Of a DNA stretch of 64,000 nucleotides, positions 1-8,758 are shown in pieces. The first letter of the stretch is position 1. Every line of letters starts with the position of its first letter. The position numbers were made by a program, and so were the translations under genes. Under the pieces are notes generated by a model. That model saw only the letters and a list, made by a program, of their open reading frames with translations. It was not told the origin of the DNA and searched no databases. Origin of the DNA: Yoonia sp. G8-12 (GTDB lineage Bacteria > Pseudomonadota > Alphaproteobacteria > Rhodobacterales > Rhodobacteraceae); contig NZ_CP151762.1 in the NCBI RefSeq assembly GCF_038443675.1, forward strand, positions 1,116,001-1,180,000, in the 5' to 3' direction.

Positions 1-357
1 ATGGTTCTGGTTGATCCGGCTGGCAATCTCGCGTGGGCTGATCATAACGATCATGGCGTCGTCACTGCCCTGCAGCGGGGCGAATTGCAGATTGCACAGC
101 ATCGGCGGCCGTTCCCCGCTGCCCACATCCACATCATTGACGAAAAGCGATGTCCGGTTTTCGCGCGCACGGCGAAAAGGCGCCTCAAGCGGCGCGTCAA
201 TCATCACCTTTTCCCAGAGCTTCTCACCCACCAGTGACTTGGACGACAGGTTGAGAAAGCTTTCTGCCGCAGGGTTGCTCATGGTGATCACGTCATCGCC
301 ATCAAGCATCAGTGAGGGCACCGGTAAAGATGACCAAAGCGCTTGTCCTAAAATCAT
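1..357 (-). CDS. ntrB: Nitrogen regulation sensor histidine kinase NtrB, N-terminal part
   Basis: This is the first 119 codons of a gene that runs off the left edge of the window. The translation starts MILGQALWSSLPVPSLMLDG and continues as a PAS-type sensor fold (SNPAAESFLNLS, then FAPLQG), as expected for the sensing domain of NtrB, the kinase/phosphatase that controls NtrC according to nitrogen status. The kinase core lies outside the window. The start ATG overlaps the dusB stop as ATGA, matching the known nifR3(dusB)-ntrB-ntrC order of Rhodobacter relatives. The family call rests on the PAS-like sequence plus this context. Confidence 0.8.
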   Translation of the reverse strand, partial: MILGQALWSSLPVPSLMLDGDDVITMSNPAAESFLNLSSKSLVGEKLWEKVMIDAPLEAPFRRARENRTSLFVNDVDVGSGERPPMLCNLQFAPLQGSDDAMIVMISPREIASRINQNH

Positions 358-1355
358 GCAGCCACCTGCAAATCCAAAGCCTCGGGAAGATCGCGCAGAA
401 CATCTGCGGGGGTGGCGTGGGTCAGGATCGCCTTGCGCAAGGCAGGTGTTGTGCCCGCATCATCCATGTACCAGCCCAGATGTTTGCGCGACACTTTGCG
501 CCCCAGCTCATGCCCGTAAAACGACAACATCGCCTCATAATGCCCGCAGACCATATCAATCAGATCCGCGCCCTGCGGAATGGTTGGTTCAGGCGTTCCG
601 TGCAGCGCCGCCGACACCTGCGCCAAGACCCAAGGCCGCCCTTGCGCCCCGCGCCCGATCATCACGCCATCCGCACCGGACAGCCGCAAGGCTTCGCGCG
701 CTGTCGCTGCGTCCACAATATCGCCGTTGGCAATCACAGGGATCGACACAGCGTCCTTGATTTTGCGGATCGCGGCCCAATCGGCGGACCCTTTGTAAAA
801 CTGGCACCGCGTGCGCCCGTGGATCGTGACCAGCTTGATCCCCGCATCCTCGGCCCGTCTGGCCACATCGGCGGCGTTCAAGCAATCATCATCCCACCCA
901 AGGCGGGTTTTCAGCGTGACGGGCACATCAACGGCATTCACCACCGCCGCGATCAGGTCAAGCGCATGATCAGGGGTGCGCAACAGTGCGGAACCCGAAT
1001 AGCCGTTCGTCACCTTTTTGGCCGGACAGCCCATGTTGATATCAATGATTGCGGCCCCGTTGCCTGCGGCCATCTTTGCCGCTTCGGCCATCCAATAGGC
1101 CTCGCGCCCCGCGATCTGGACCGCTGTGCCCTCTTGGTCGTAGCCCAGCTCGGCGCGTTCGCGCACACCGGGTTTGGCCTGCACCATTTCCTGACTGGCG
1201 ACCATTTCGCTGACAACCCAGCCTGCGCCGAACCCTGCTACCAATTGGCGAAACGGCAAATCCGTAATGCCCGCGAGCGGCGCAAGCGCCACCGGCGGCG
1301 TCAAAGCCACATCGTTCAAGAGCAAAGGTTCGGTTACTGCCACTGAGATAATCAT
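354..1355 (-). CDS. dusB: tRNA-dihydrouridine synthase DusB (NifR3)
   Basis: FMN-dependent enzyme that reduces uridines to dihydrouridine in the tRNA D-loop. The 333-residue length is normal. Visible marks are the N-terminal barrel motif LAPLAGITDLPFR, the signature DINMGCPAKKV with the active-site cysteine, KTRLGWDDD, the IHGRTR segment and the phosphate-binding IPVIANGDI and GADGVMIGRGA near the C-terminus. It is the first gene of the ntr operon and shares ATGA with ntrB downstream. It is transcribed away from ispDF, with a 185-base region between the two starts. Confidence 0.95.
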   Translation of the reverse strand: MIISVAVTEPLLLNDVALTPPVALAPLAGITDLPFRQLVAGFGAGWVVSEMVASQEMVQAKPGVRERAELGYDQEGTAVQIAGREAYWMAEAAKMAAGNGAAIIDINMGCPAKKVTNGYSGSALLRTPDHALDLIAAVVNAVDVPVTLKTRLGWDDDCLNAADVARRAEDAGIKLVTIHGRTRCQFYKGSADWAAIRKIKDAVSIPVIANGDIVDAATAREALRLSGADGVMIGRGAQGRPWVLAQVSAALHGTPEPTIPQGADLIDMVCGHYEAMLSFYGHELGRKVSRKHLGWYMDDAGTTPALRKAILTHATPADVLRDLPEALDLQVAA

Positions 1356-1430
1356 TCGCTTACAAGTTGGGCGTCGGGAAAGATGTAAGGGGATTATTGC
1401 CCCCCTTCAACGAAACTCGCCCCGATTATC

Positions 1431-1442
1431 CCGATTAATCGG
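1431..1442. promoter_or_regulatory. Perfect 12-base palindrome in the dusB/ispDF divergent region
   Basis: CCGATTAATCGG is a perfect palindrome in the 185-base spacer between the two divergent starts. It overlaps a tandem CCCGATTA repeat (CCCGATTAT then CCCGATTAA). It could be an operator for either gene. No known regulator consensus was recognised, so the role is inference from position only. Confidence 0.3.
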
Positions 1443-1540
1443 CGTTTGCTTAATTTTTAGGCACATCGCTTGTGAAACTGACGAATTGCACCCGCGTGGT
1501 CTGCGCCGTACACCTGTCTTGATAAAAGGAAAGACCAAAG

Positions 1541-2686
1541 ATGACAGTAGCGGCGATCATTGTGGCGGCGGGGCGCGGCACCCGCGCGGGCGGCGACATT
1601 CCCAAGCAATGGCAACTGATTGGCGACCGTCCGGTGGCCGCCTATGCAATGGCGCGTTTTGCCAGCCACCCTGCGATTTCGCAATTGATACTGGTGCTGC
1701 ACCCCGATGATATCGACACGCCCCTTTGGCCGCGCGAACCTGCGGCGACGGTGGTCACAGGCGGTGCCACCCGCGCCGCATCTGTGCAGGCGGGGCTGGC
1801 GGCAGCGGGCCCTGATATCGACACGGTTCTGATTCATGACGCGGCCCGCCCACTGGTCAGCGACGCGGTGATTGACCGTGTGCTGGCCGCCCTTGCGACA
1901 TCAGTCGGCGCGGCCCCGGCACTCGCTGTCACTGATACCCTATGGCACGGCGCGGAGGCGACAGTGACAGGCGTGCAAGACCGCACCGGCCTTTATCGGG
2001 CGCAAACACCGCAGGGCTTTCACCTCGGCCCGCTGCGCGAAGCCCATGCCGCCAGCACCGGACAGGAAACCGATGACGTGGCGGTTGCCCGCGCGGCAGG
2101 GCTGGACGTATCAATCGTGGCGGGCGATGAAGCGAACATAAAGATTACCACGCCCGAGGATTTCGTTCGGGCGGCAGAGCTGATGAGGCACACCATGACA
2201 TCCCTCCCTGATATCCGCTGTGGCAACGGCTATGACGTGCACCGCTTTGGCGAGGGCGATCATGTCTGGCTGTGCGGCGTGCAGGTGCCGCATACCCGCA
2301 GCCTTCAGGGTCATTCGGATGCCGATGTGGGGATGCATGCGGTCACGGACGCGATCTATGGCGCGCTGGGCAAAGGCGATATCGGCCAGCATTTCCCGCC
2401 CTCGGACCCGCAATGGAAAGGGGCGGCCAGCCATATTTTTCTCGAACACGCGGTGGCACTTGCCGCAGCGCAGGGGTTCCGCATTGGCAATGCCGACTGC
2501 ACATTGGTCTGCGAATTCCCCAAGATCGGCCCGCACCATGACGCGATGAAGGCCGTGATGGCCGCCTATATGGGGATCGAGAGCGACCGGATCAGCGTGA
2601 AAGCCACCACATCTGAAAAGCTCGGGTTTACGGGCCGCGAGGAAGGCATCGCCGCCATCGCCACAGTGACATTGATCAAGCCATGA
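1541..2686 (+). CDS. ispDF: Bifunctional MEP cytidylyltransferase / MECDP synthase IspDF
   Basis: Fusion enzyme of the non-mevalonate isoprenoid pathway. Residues 1 to about 220 form the IspD half (AAGRGTRAGGDIPKQW nucleotide loop, VLIHDAARPLV, ITTPEDF). About 230-381 form the IspF half (RCGNGYDVHRFGEGDHVWL, LQGHSDADVGMHAVTDA with metal-binding Asp and His, KATTSEKLGFTGREEGI). The 381-residue length fits alphaproteobacterial fusions. The ATG follows an AAAGGAAAG-like ribosome site. Its stop overlaps the pgpA start (ATGA), so ispDF-pgpA-cinA form one operon. dxr of the same pathway lies about 24 kb downstream. Confidence 0.96.
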   Translation: MTVAAIIVAAGRGTRAGGDIPKQWQLIGDRPVAAYAMARFASHPAISQLILVLHPDDIDTPLWPREPAATVVTGGATRAASVQAGLAAAGPDIDTVLIHDAARPLVSDAVIDRVLAALATSVGAAPALAVTDTLWHGAEATVTGVQDRTGLYRAQTPQGFHLGPLREAHAASTGQETDDVAVARAAGLDVSIVAGDEANIKITTPEDFVRAAELMRHTMTSLPDIRCGNGYDVHRFGEGDHVWLCGVQVPHTRSLQGHSDADVGMHAVTDAIYGALGKGDIGQHFPPSDPQWKGAASHIFLEHAVALAAAQGFRIGNADCTLVCEFPKIGPHHDAMKAVMAAYMGIESDRISVKATTSEKLGFTGREEGIAAIATVTLIKP

Positions 2687-3171
2687 CAAATCTTATCGCG
2701 ACATTCTTTTACGTGGGTCACATCCGCCCTGCCCCGGGTACATGGGGATCGCTGGCCGCCCTGCCCGCCGGTTGGGCAATCTATGCGCTCTTTGGGCCTT
2801 GGGGCCTGATCGCGGGGATTGTGCTGTCATATGTCCTCGGCGTCTGGGCCACAGGGGTGGAAACCAAGGGCCAAGACAACCACGACCCTTCCGAGATCGT
2901 GATTGATGAGGTTTGTGGCCAATGGATCGCCCTGTTGCCGCTGGCCTTCGGGGCGGCGCGCCAAGACGCTGATATCCTTGCCCTTTGGCCCGGTTGGGTT
3001 GCGGCCTTCGCACTGTTCCGGCTGTTTGATATCACCAAATGGGGGCCGATTGGTTGGGCCGACCGGATGCACGGGCCGACAGGTGTGATGCTGGATGACG
3101 TGATTGCGGGCATCTTTGCCGCGATTGGTGTCACAGCCCTTGCCGCCCTTTATCACATCGTTCTGATATGA
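2683..3171 (+). CDS. pgpA: Phosphatidylglycerophosphatase A
   Basis: Inner-membrane enzyme that dephosphorylates phosphatidylglycerol phosphate to phosphatidylglycerol. The 162-residue protein shows the PgpA hallmarks: GHIRPAPGTWGSL near the N-terminus, DPSEIVIDEVCGQW in the middle with conserved acidic residues, the FRLFDITKWGPIGWAD motif and a C-terminal MLDDVIAG. Four hydrophobic segments fit a small integral membrane protein. It is translationally coupled by ATGA overlaps to ispDF upstream and cinA downstream. Confidence 0.94.
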   Translation: MTNLIATFFYVGHIRPAPGTWGSLAALPAGWAIYALFGPWGLIAGIVLSYVLGVWATGVETKGQDNHDPSEIVIDEVCGQWIALLPLAFGAARQDADILALWPGWVAAFALFRLFDITKWGPIGWADRMHGPTGVMLDDVIAGIFAAIGVTALAALYHIVLI

Positions 3172-3641
3172 GCGCCGAGGCACTTCTTGCGGCGGCCAAG
3201 GCCAAAGGTGTGATGCTGGCCACCGCAGAGAGTTGCACCGGAGGCATGGTCAGTGCGGCAATCACCGATATCGCGGGCAGTTCTGCGGTTTTTGATCGGG
3301 GCTTTGTGACCTACACCAATGCCGCCAAGATCCAGATGCTGGGGGTGTTGCCTGCAACGCTGGACGCCCATGGCGCTGTGTCCGAGCAGGTCGCAAGCGA
3401 GATGGCGGCGGGTGCGCGGGACAATTCTGCCGCTGATATCACGGTTTCCATCACCGGCATCGCAGGGCCAGGTGGGTCTGAACATAAACCGGAGGGCCGT
3501 GTGTGTTTCGGGCTGGCCACGGCCACTGGCGTCACGACCCAGACTGTGGAGTTCGGCGCGCTGGGCCGTGCGCAAGTGCGCTTGGCGGCGCGCGATCATG
3601 CGCTGAAATTGCTACTGGGTGCGGTAGAAGCCTATTTATAA
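3168..3641 (+). CDS. CinA-family nicotinamide-nucleotide amidohydrolase (PncC domain only)
   Basis: The 157 residues correspond to the stand-alone CinA C-terminal domain, which deamidates nicotinamide mononucleotide to nicotinate mononucleotide in NAD salvage. Visible motifs are TAESCTGGMVSAAITDIAGSS at the N-terminus, the GFVTYTNAAK segment, the TGIAGPGG loop and KPEGRVCFGLA. The N-terminal molybdopterin-like CinA domain is absent, as in many Proteobacteria. It is the last gene of the ispDF operon and its end overlaps the convergent RatA-like gene by ten bases. Confidence 0.9.
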   Translation: MSAEALLAAAKAKGVMLATAESCTGGMVSAAITDIAGSSAVFDRGFVTYTNAAKIQMLGVLPATLDAHGAVSEQVASEMAAGARDNSAADITVSITGIAGPGGSEHKPEGRVCFGLATATGVTTQTVEFGALGRAQVRLAARDHALKLLLGAVEAYL

Positions 3642-4075
3642 AGCTCTGCCGCGCGGCGTTCAAAGGACCGCACGACACGCTGCATGGCCTCGTTAAAGAA
3701 CATGCCGGCGGCCCCCTGCAACAGGCGGCTTTTGAATTCGAAATCCACCACGAAAGAAACCTCGCAGCCCCCATCGACATCTTTGAAGGTCCATTGGCTT
3801 TCCAGATAGCGGATCGGGCCATCCAGATATTCGGTGTCGATCTTCATTTGCGCGGGCCAGAGCAGCACGCGACTCCCGAATTTTTCGCGAAACACTTTGA
3901 AAGAGATGACCAGATCGGCCAGCATTTCCTGATGGTCGCCCTTATCGGTGATGCTGCGCACACGGGCCGCGGCGGTCCACGGCAGAAATTTAGGATAATT
4001 GCCCACGTCCGCGACAAGGTCATACATCTGCTGCGCGCTATAGGGCAGGAACTTGGTTTCAGAATGACGGGGCAT
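3632..4075 (-). CDS. RatA/COQ10-like START-domain (SRPBCC) protein
   Basis: A 147-residue SRPBCC/START-fold protein of the COQ10/RatA family. Alphaproteobacterial members are thought to bind ubiquinone intermediates and support respiration; the E. coli name RatA reflects a ribosome-association claim. Sequence marks are MPRHSETKFLPYSAQQMYDLV, NYPKFLPW, WPAQMKIDTEYLDGP and FFNEAMQRVVRSFERRA. The frame stays open far upstream, but the conserved N-terminus begins at this ATG, so the long extension is rejected. It is convergent with cinA and close to lipA-type metabolic genes but not in an obvious operon. Confidence 0.88.
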   Translation of the reverse strand: MPRHSETKFLPYSAQQMYDLVADVGNYPKFLPWTAAARVRSITDKGDHQEMLADLVISFKVFREKFGSRVLLWPAQMKIDTEYLDGPIRYLESQWTFKDVDGGCEVSFVVDFEFKSRLLQGAAGMFFNEAMQRVVRSFERRAAELYK

Positions 4076-4159
4076 AACGGCCTTTCGCGGGTGACTTCGC
4101 TGACGGATGTCGTAAACTTGGTCCGGAAAATCAACCCATTTCCCCGAACAGAGGCCTGA

Positions 4160-4705
4160 ATGACGCACCCCAACTATGTGATCGACGAAATGATCAGCGC
4201 AAAAGCGATCGCCGCGCGCATCGAAGATCTGGCGCGCGATATCCGCTCCGAATTTGCAGACACCAACAAGCTGGTGGTGGTGGGCCTGCTGCGCGGCTCT
4301 TTTGTGTTCATCGCGGATCTGGTGCGCGAACTCGACCTGCCCGTCGAGGTCGATTTTCTTGAGGCCTCTTCTTACGGCGACGGGATGGAAAGCACGCGGG
4401 AAGTGCGTATTCTCAAAGACTTGCGTGGCCGGATTGAAGGGCGCGATGTGTTGATCGTGGAGGATATCGTTGATACCGGACATACGCTGGCGCATGTCAC
4501 CAAGTTTCTCTGGTCGCGCAAACCCGCTCGAATGAAAACGATTGCCCTGCTCGATAAACCTGCACGCCGCGAGGTTGATTTGAAGGCTGACTGGATCGGG
4601 TTTGAAATCCCTGATGAATTTGTGGTGGGCTATGGCATTGATTTCGCGCAACGCAACCGCAACCTTGGCTTTATTGGCAAAGTACGGTTCTTGGACGAGG
4701 CATGA
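4160..4705 (+). CDS. hpt: Hypoxanthine phosphoribosyltransferase
   Basis: Purine-salvage enzyme that joins hypoxanthine (or guanine) to PRPP. The 181-residue protein has the type I PRTase fold: VVVGLLRGSFVFIADL, FLEASSYGDGM, and the PRPP-binding motif VLIVEDIVDTGHTL with two acidic residues. KPARREVDLKADWIGFEIPDEFVVGYGID follows at the C-terminal end and carries the base-binding and metal residues. Its stop overlaps the start of the following 57-codon gene (ATGA), implying coupled translation. Confidence 0.94.
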   Translation: MTHPNYVIDEMISAKAIAARIEDLARDIRSEFADTNKLVVVGLLRGSFVFIADLVRELDLPVEVDFLEASSYGDGMESTREVRILKDLRGRIEGRDVLIVEDIVDTGHTLAHVTKFLWSRKPARMKTIALLDKPARREVDLKADWIGFEIPDEFVVGYGIDFAQRNRNLGFIGKVRFLDEA

Positions 4706-4875
4706 ACCCTCGCTGGCTTTTGAAGGCGAAACGCTGGGCGCAAAACCCGCCTTCACCTGCCAAAATCAGATTTATCGCCGCCATCCTTGGGATCTGCATT
4801 ATCCTGTTCGCAATCGAACGCCTTTTCGGGTGGCCTGTCTGGCTGACACCGCATGATTTGCGCCGATTACAGTAG
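4702..4875 (+). CDS. Small membrane protein of unknown function, coupled to hpt
   Basis: This 57-residue frame starts MNPRWLLKAKRWAQNPPSPA and has one hydrophobic segment (FIAAILGICIILFAIERLF) ending in WPVWLTPHDLRR. The basic N-terminus, single membrane span and start inside the hpt stop codon argue that it is a real gene and not chance. Similar short proteins with an RxxRWxxNPPS start occur in Rhodobacterales as far as I recall. No function is known. The topology is probably N-in with one span. Confidence 0.75.
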   Translation: MNPRWLLKAKRWAQNPPSPAKIRFIAAILGICIILFAIERLFGWPVWLTPHDLRRLQ

Positions 4876-4956
4876 TCACGAAAACGTTATGTCGGAATTG
4901 GCACAACTCGTGGTTACGCTGGGGCCAATATTGAATTTATCAATAAGGAGTGTCCC

Positions 4957-5433
4957 ATGCCGAAAAATCTCAATCGTGTCGTCGTTGCTGCCATTGCTTT
5001 TGGCATCGCGGGTGCCGCATTCGCCGCAGGTCATCTGACCGAGGATCAACAGCGCGCGATGGATGCGCGCCAATCGCATATGGGGCTTTATTCCTTCAAC
5101 CTCGCACCTATCGGCGCGATGGCGCAAGACAAGATCCCCTATGATGAAGCCGTCGCTGCATCGGCGGCCGCCAACCTTGCTGCACTCGCCAGTATAGACC
5201 AGTCGGCCTATTGGGTGGAAGGCACAGACGCCAGCATCGAAGGGTCGCGCGCAAAGACCGAGATCTGGACAGACGCCGCCGGATATCTGGCCGAGAAAGA
5301 AAAGCTGGCCGCAGCCAGCGCTGCCTTGGCGGCGGTTGCGGGTGATGGTCTTGATGCGATGAAGGCGGCCTTTAGTCCTGTAGGTCAATCCTGCGGGTCC
5401 TGCCATGAGGCGTATCGCGCACCGCGCACCTAA
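4957..5433 (+). CDS. Cytochrome c'/c556-type periplasmic protein
   Basis: A 158-residue exported cytochrome. A signal peptide (RVVVAAIAFGIAGAAFAA) is followed by a helical domain and one C-terminal heme site CGSCH (Cys146, Cys149, His150). The near-C-terminal heme motif and the four-helix character define the cytochrome c' / c556 class, which handles electron transfer or binding of NO and other small ligands. A good ribosome site (AATAAGGAG) precedes the ATG. A diheme cytochrome starts five bases downstream, so the two are probably co-transcribed and may exchange electrons. Confidence 0.92.
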   Translation: MPKNLNRVVVAAIAFGIAGAAFAAGHLTEDQQRAMDARQSHMGLYSFNLAPIGAMAQDKIPYDEAVAASAAANLAALASIDQSAYWVEGTDASIEGSRAKTEIWTDAAGYLAEKEKLAAASAALAAVAGDGLDAMKAAFSPVGQSCGSCHEAYRAPRT

Positions 5434-5438
5434 CAAGA

Positions 5439-6320
5439 ATGGCAAAATGGCGGATCATCGGACTGTTGGCCCTCATCGGGGTTGGTGTCGGCTGGTATAT
5501 CACCAAGCCGGCACCCCTGCCGCCTGATGCGCTTGATGGTCTGACCGCTGATACGGCCAATGGCCAGATCATTTTCGCCGCCGCTGGATGCGCGTCGTGT
5601 CACACCAGTGAAGACGGCCCGCCTACGCTTTTAAGTGGCGGCAGGACATTCGCGTCGGATTTCGGCACGTTCGTGGCCCCCAATATCTCGTCCGATCCGG
5701 TCCATGGTGTGGGCGCGTGGTCCGATCTGGCGCTGGCCAGTGCCATCATGCGCGGCGTCGGTGAAAACGGTGCGCATCTTTATCCGGCCTTCCCCTACAC
5801 CAGCTACAACAAGGCAGAGCTTCAGGATGTCGTTGATGTGATCGCCTATCTGCGCACCCTGCCCGCGTCTGACCAGCCCAACGCGCCCCATGATCTGGCG
5901 TTTCCGTTCAACCAGCGGATCGCCCTTGGCCCGTGGAAATTCCTGTTCGCCGGTCAGGATTTTGTGCTGCAAGACGCCCCCACCCCTGAACTTATCCGTG
6001 GGCGCTATCTGGTTGAGGCGCTGGGCCATTGCACCGAATGTCACACGCCGCGCAACGCGCTGGGCGGTTTGGACACCGCACGCTGGATGGGCGGTGCGGC
6101 GCATTCGTCAGAAGAAGGGCGCATCCCGAACATCACGACCGCCGTGCTGTCTTGGTCAGAGGGTGAAATCGCCGAATACCTCAAAAGCGGGTTCACCCCC
6201 GATTTTGACACCGCGGGCGGTGAAATGGCGCAAGTCATCAAGAATACCGCCCAGTTGTCCGATGACGACCGTGCCGCGATGGCCGCCTATCTCAAAGCGA
6301 TACCGCCGGTGGCGGAGTAA
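5439..6320 (+). CDS. Diheme class I cytochrome c
   Basis: A 293-residue protein with an N-terminal membrane anchor or uncleaved signal (IIGLLALIGVGVGWYI) and two cytochrome c folds, with heme sites CASCH (51-55) and CTECH (198-202). The first domain carries GAHLYPAFPYTSY and the second a RYLVEALGHCTECHTPRN stretch, as in the cytochrome subunits of membrane alcohol/aldehyde dehydrogenases. No dehydrogenase gene is nearby, so the electron donor is unknown. It follows the cytochrome c' gene by five bases and abuts the convergent lipA stop with no spacer. Confidence 0.9.
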   Translation: MAKWRIIGLLALIGVGVGWYITKPAPLPPDALDGLTADTANGQIIFAAAGCASCHTSEDGPPTLLSGGRTFASDFGTFVAPNISSDPVHGVGAWSDLALASAIMRGVGENGAHLYPAFPYTSYNKAELQDVVDVIAYLRTLPASDQPNAPHDLAFPFNQRIALGPWKFLFAGQDFVLQDAPTPELIRGRYLVEALGHCTECHTPRNALGGLDTARWMGGAAHSSEEGRIPNITTAVLSWSEGEIAEYLKSGFTPDFDTAGGEMAQVIKNTAQLSDDDRAAMAAYLKAIPPVAE

Positions 6321-7280
6321 TCAGGCCAGACCCAGCTTTTTCTGACGTGCCTCGCGCAAGCGCGCGAAGTCATCGCCTGCATGGTAAGATGAGCGCGTAA
6401 GTGGCGTGGCAGAAACCATCAAGAAGCCCTTGTTATAGGCGGCTTTTTCATAGGTTTTGAATTCTTCCGGCGTCACGAAACGGTCCACCTTGTGGTGCTT
6501 CGGCGTGGGCTGCAAATACTGGCCGATCGTCAGAAAATCGATATCCGCCGCACGCATGTCTTCCATAACCTGCGCCACAGCCTGCTTGTCTTCGCCAAGC
6601 CCCACCATGATGCCCGATTTGGTGAACATTGTCGGATCAAGCTCTTTCACGCGTTGCAACAGACGCAATGAATGGAAATAACGCGCACCGGGGCGGACCT
6701 CGGGATAAAGGCCCGGCACAGTTTCAAGGTTGTGGTTGAACACATCAGGGCGTGCTTCAACAACGACCTCCAACACCTTGGGATCACAGCGGATAAAGTC
6801 GGGCGTGAGAATTTCAATCGTCGTATCGGGCGACTGGCGGCGTACCGCGCGGATGGTCTGGGCGAAATGCTCAGCACCGCCGTCTTCGACATCATCGCGG
6901 TCAACGGACGTGATGACCACATGGTTCAGCCCCAGCTTTTTGACCGCATCAGCCACGCGGCCCGGCTCGAACACGTCCAGCGCCTCGGGCGGTTTGCCGG
7001 TGGCGATGTTGCAGAATGTACACGCGCGGGTGCACACCTCGCCCATAATCATCATCGTGGCGTGGCCCTGCGACCAGCATTCGCCGACATTGGGGCAGCC
7101 CGCCTCTTCGCAGACCGTCACCAGCTTGTTGTCGCGCATGATATCGCGGGTTTTCTTGTACCCATCGGACGTCGGTGCTTTTACCCGAATCCAGTCCGGC
7201 TTCTTGGGTTGCGGTGCATCCGGGCGGCGCTGCTTTTCAGGGTGGCGCTGCGCAGGAATTTTCAAATCGCGTGTGGGCAT
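6321..7280 (-). CDS. lipA: Lipoyl synthase
   Basis: Radical SAM enzyme that inserts two sulfurs into protein-bound octanoyl groups to make lipoate. The 319-residue protein shows both iron-sulfur sites: the auxiliary cluster motif CEEAGCPNVGECW and the radical SAM motif CTRACTFCNI. MMIMGEVCTRAC, VVITSVDRDD, NHNLETVPGLYPEVRPGA and the C-terminal RSSYHAGDDF follow, the last with the conserved serine ligand. Monocistronic as far as can be seen; the next minus-strand gene upstream ends 108 bases away. Confidence 0.97.
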   Translation of the reverse strand: MPTRDLKIPAQRHPEKQRRPDAPQPKKPDWIRVKAPTSDGYKKTRDIMRDNKLVTVCEEAGCPNVGECWSQGHATMMIMGEVCTRACTFCNIATGKPPEALDVFEPGRVADAVKKLGLNHVVITSVDRDDVEDGGAEHFAQTIRAVRRQSPDTTIEILTPDFIRCDPKVLEVVVEARPDVFNHNLETVPGLYPEVRPGARYFHSLRLLQRVKELDPTMFTKSGIMVGLGEDKQAVAQVMEDMRAADIDFLTIGQYLQPTPKHHKVDRFVTPEEFKTYEKAAYNKGFLMVSATPLTRSSYHAGDDFARLREARQKKLGLA

Positions 7281-7353
7281 ATCAGGCTCCAGTCATGTTG
7301 CTTGATATGTAGCGTTGCCACTGCCCTTTGTCCAACCATCTGGCGGTGTCGCA

Positions 7354-7385
7354 TGTCGGGCCTGTGCGTGATGCATGGCCCGACA
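7354..7385 (-). terminator. Hairpin downstream of the DUF6456 gene
   Basis: A perfect nine-base inverted repeat, TGTCGGGCC and GGCCCGACA, separated by 14 bases, begins four bases after the stop of the minus-strand DUF6456 gene. The stable GC-rich stem in this position suggests a 3'-end structure. There is no T-run, so it is not a classical intrinsic terminator. Confidence 0.4.
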
Positions 7386-7388
7386 GCG

Positions 7389-8510
7389 CTATCCGATCAT
7401 CGGACCATAGCGGCCTTGGGTTTGCTCATAATGGCGTTTGAGCCGCTGCAAGGCGATGCGCAGCACGATCTTGCCGGACCGCGCCGACCACCCCATCTTT
7501 TTCTCGGTCTGTTCCAGCCCTTCCAAAAAACAACAGCAGCGGAGCACCACATCCCCAAGACCCGGACCCAGTTCGGTCAGCGCATCCTTGATCCGGCCAT
7601 GGGCGGCGAGCGCACCCTTGGGGCCTTCGGTGGCTTCGGCAAGCGCTTCTCCGTTCACGAAACTTTCCCAGCTTGCACTGCCGCCAAGACCCACTTCCAC
7701 CAACTCATAATCCTCGCGCAGCCGCTCACCCACCGCGACCAATTCACGCGGCAGAAACGGTTTGCCGTCGCGGTCCTTGCGCCGTGCCAACCCCACCAGC
7801 GGGCTCTCGGTCGCGTAGGCGCGTGATGGCGGGCGGTGCGCCCCTTCTATACTGGCAATATCCCAGCCCGCATCGCCATCAGGATCACGACTGCGCTCGG
7901 CAAAACCACTGGCGCGGTTGTCGTCCTGCGCTGTCAGGCGGCGCAAGGCCGCACGCCCGGTATTGGTGATGAAATAACGCGCGATGCGTCCATCGGGATC
8001 AGGGCATGTGATCCAGTCTTTCAATGCCATTGCTTGCGCGATCTCGCGATCAACAATGGCTGTGCGCACCTGTTCGCCCTCGGGGGTGACACGCACCACC
8101 ACCGATGTCTCCATCTCGCGGGCGACCGCAAGCACGGCACCTTGTTCACACATACGCCGCAAGATCCGTTTGGCTTCCTGGTCAATCCGTGCCTGTGTCA
8201 GGCCAACCGGCTGATGCGGGTCACTCTTCAAACACTCCATTTTCATTGCTTTCAACTTCCCCTTTTTCAAGATGTCACGCGCAGAAACCTGCGCAGAGAG
8301 CGACCGCAAAGCTGAATCAATCAGCGGGTCATCGCGGCGGCCTTCCAATCGACGTACCTGTCGCAGAACCGTTGACGGGTGACAGTCACTGGCCCGCGCC
8401 AATGCGCGGATCGACAGCCCAGTTTCTGTGTGAACAAGATAGTGACGGGCTGCATCAGGCACCCAACGTGGAAGATCAGACGCTTTTTGCTGCCCTAATG
8501 GTGCTGCCAT
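7389..8510 (-). CDS. DUF6456 helix-turn-helix domain protein
   Basis: A 373-residue protein that looks like a DNA-binding regulator. Residues about 15-55 (AARHYLVHTETGLSIRALAR, then HPSTVLRQVRRLE) read as a helix-turn-helix. The C-terminal third (PLVGLARRKDRDGKPFLPREL, VAVGERLREDYELV, KIVLRIALQRLKRHYE) matches what I recall as DUF6456, conserved in Rhodobacterales. Target genes are unknown. It is transcribed away from the DUF6477 gene across a 248-base spacer; both families are characteristic of this order. Confidence 0.75.
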   Translation of the reverse strand: MAAPLGQQKASDLPRWVPDAARHYLVHTETGLSIRALARASDCHPSTVLRQVRRLEGRRDDPLIDSALRSLSAQVSARDILKKGKLKAMKMECLKSDPHQPVGLTQARIDQEAKRILRRMCEQGAVLAVAREMETSVVVRVTPEGEQVRTAIVDREIAQAMALKDWITCPDPDGRIARYFITNTGRAALRRLTAQDDNRASGFAERSRDPDGDAGWDIASIEGAHRPPSRAYATESPLVGLARRKDRDGKPFLPRELVAVGERLREDYELVEVGLGGSASWESFVNGEALAEATEGPKGALAAHGRIKDALTELGPGLGDVVLRCCCFLEGLEQTEKKMGWSARSGKIVLRIALQRLKRHYEQTQGRYGPMIG

Positions 8511-8758
8511 AATCGTGCATCCTTTTGTCCGTAACTACCGACGCAACAGACAGGGCCACATGCAATGGGGCATGATGGCATACCACCTGAGCGTGCATGG
8601 TTACGTATTTGTTAACGCTGCCAATTGCCCGTCAACTATTCTTTCCAAAAGCTAAACAAACCTGAGTGCAGCGTTCTGAGCTCATGGTGTTTCCGCAACA
8701 CCCGCATAGGTTGTGTCATGCTGTCCGAACTTGGACCTATGTAACAGGACGTTGACAC

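Noticed and set aside
3632..4756. 374-residue minus-strand frame covering the RatA-like gene and the region opposite hpt
   Set aside because: Only the last 147 residues match the family; the N-terminal part is antisense to hpt, which is a clear gene.
6672..7826. 384-residue plus-strand frame opposite lipA and the DUF6456 gene
   Set aside because: It is antisense to two well-supported genes and shows no motif of its own.
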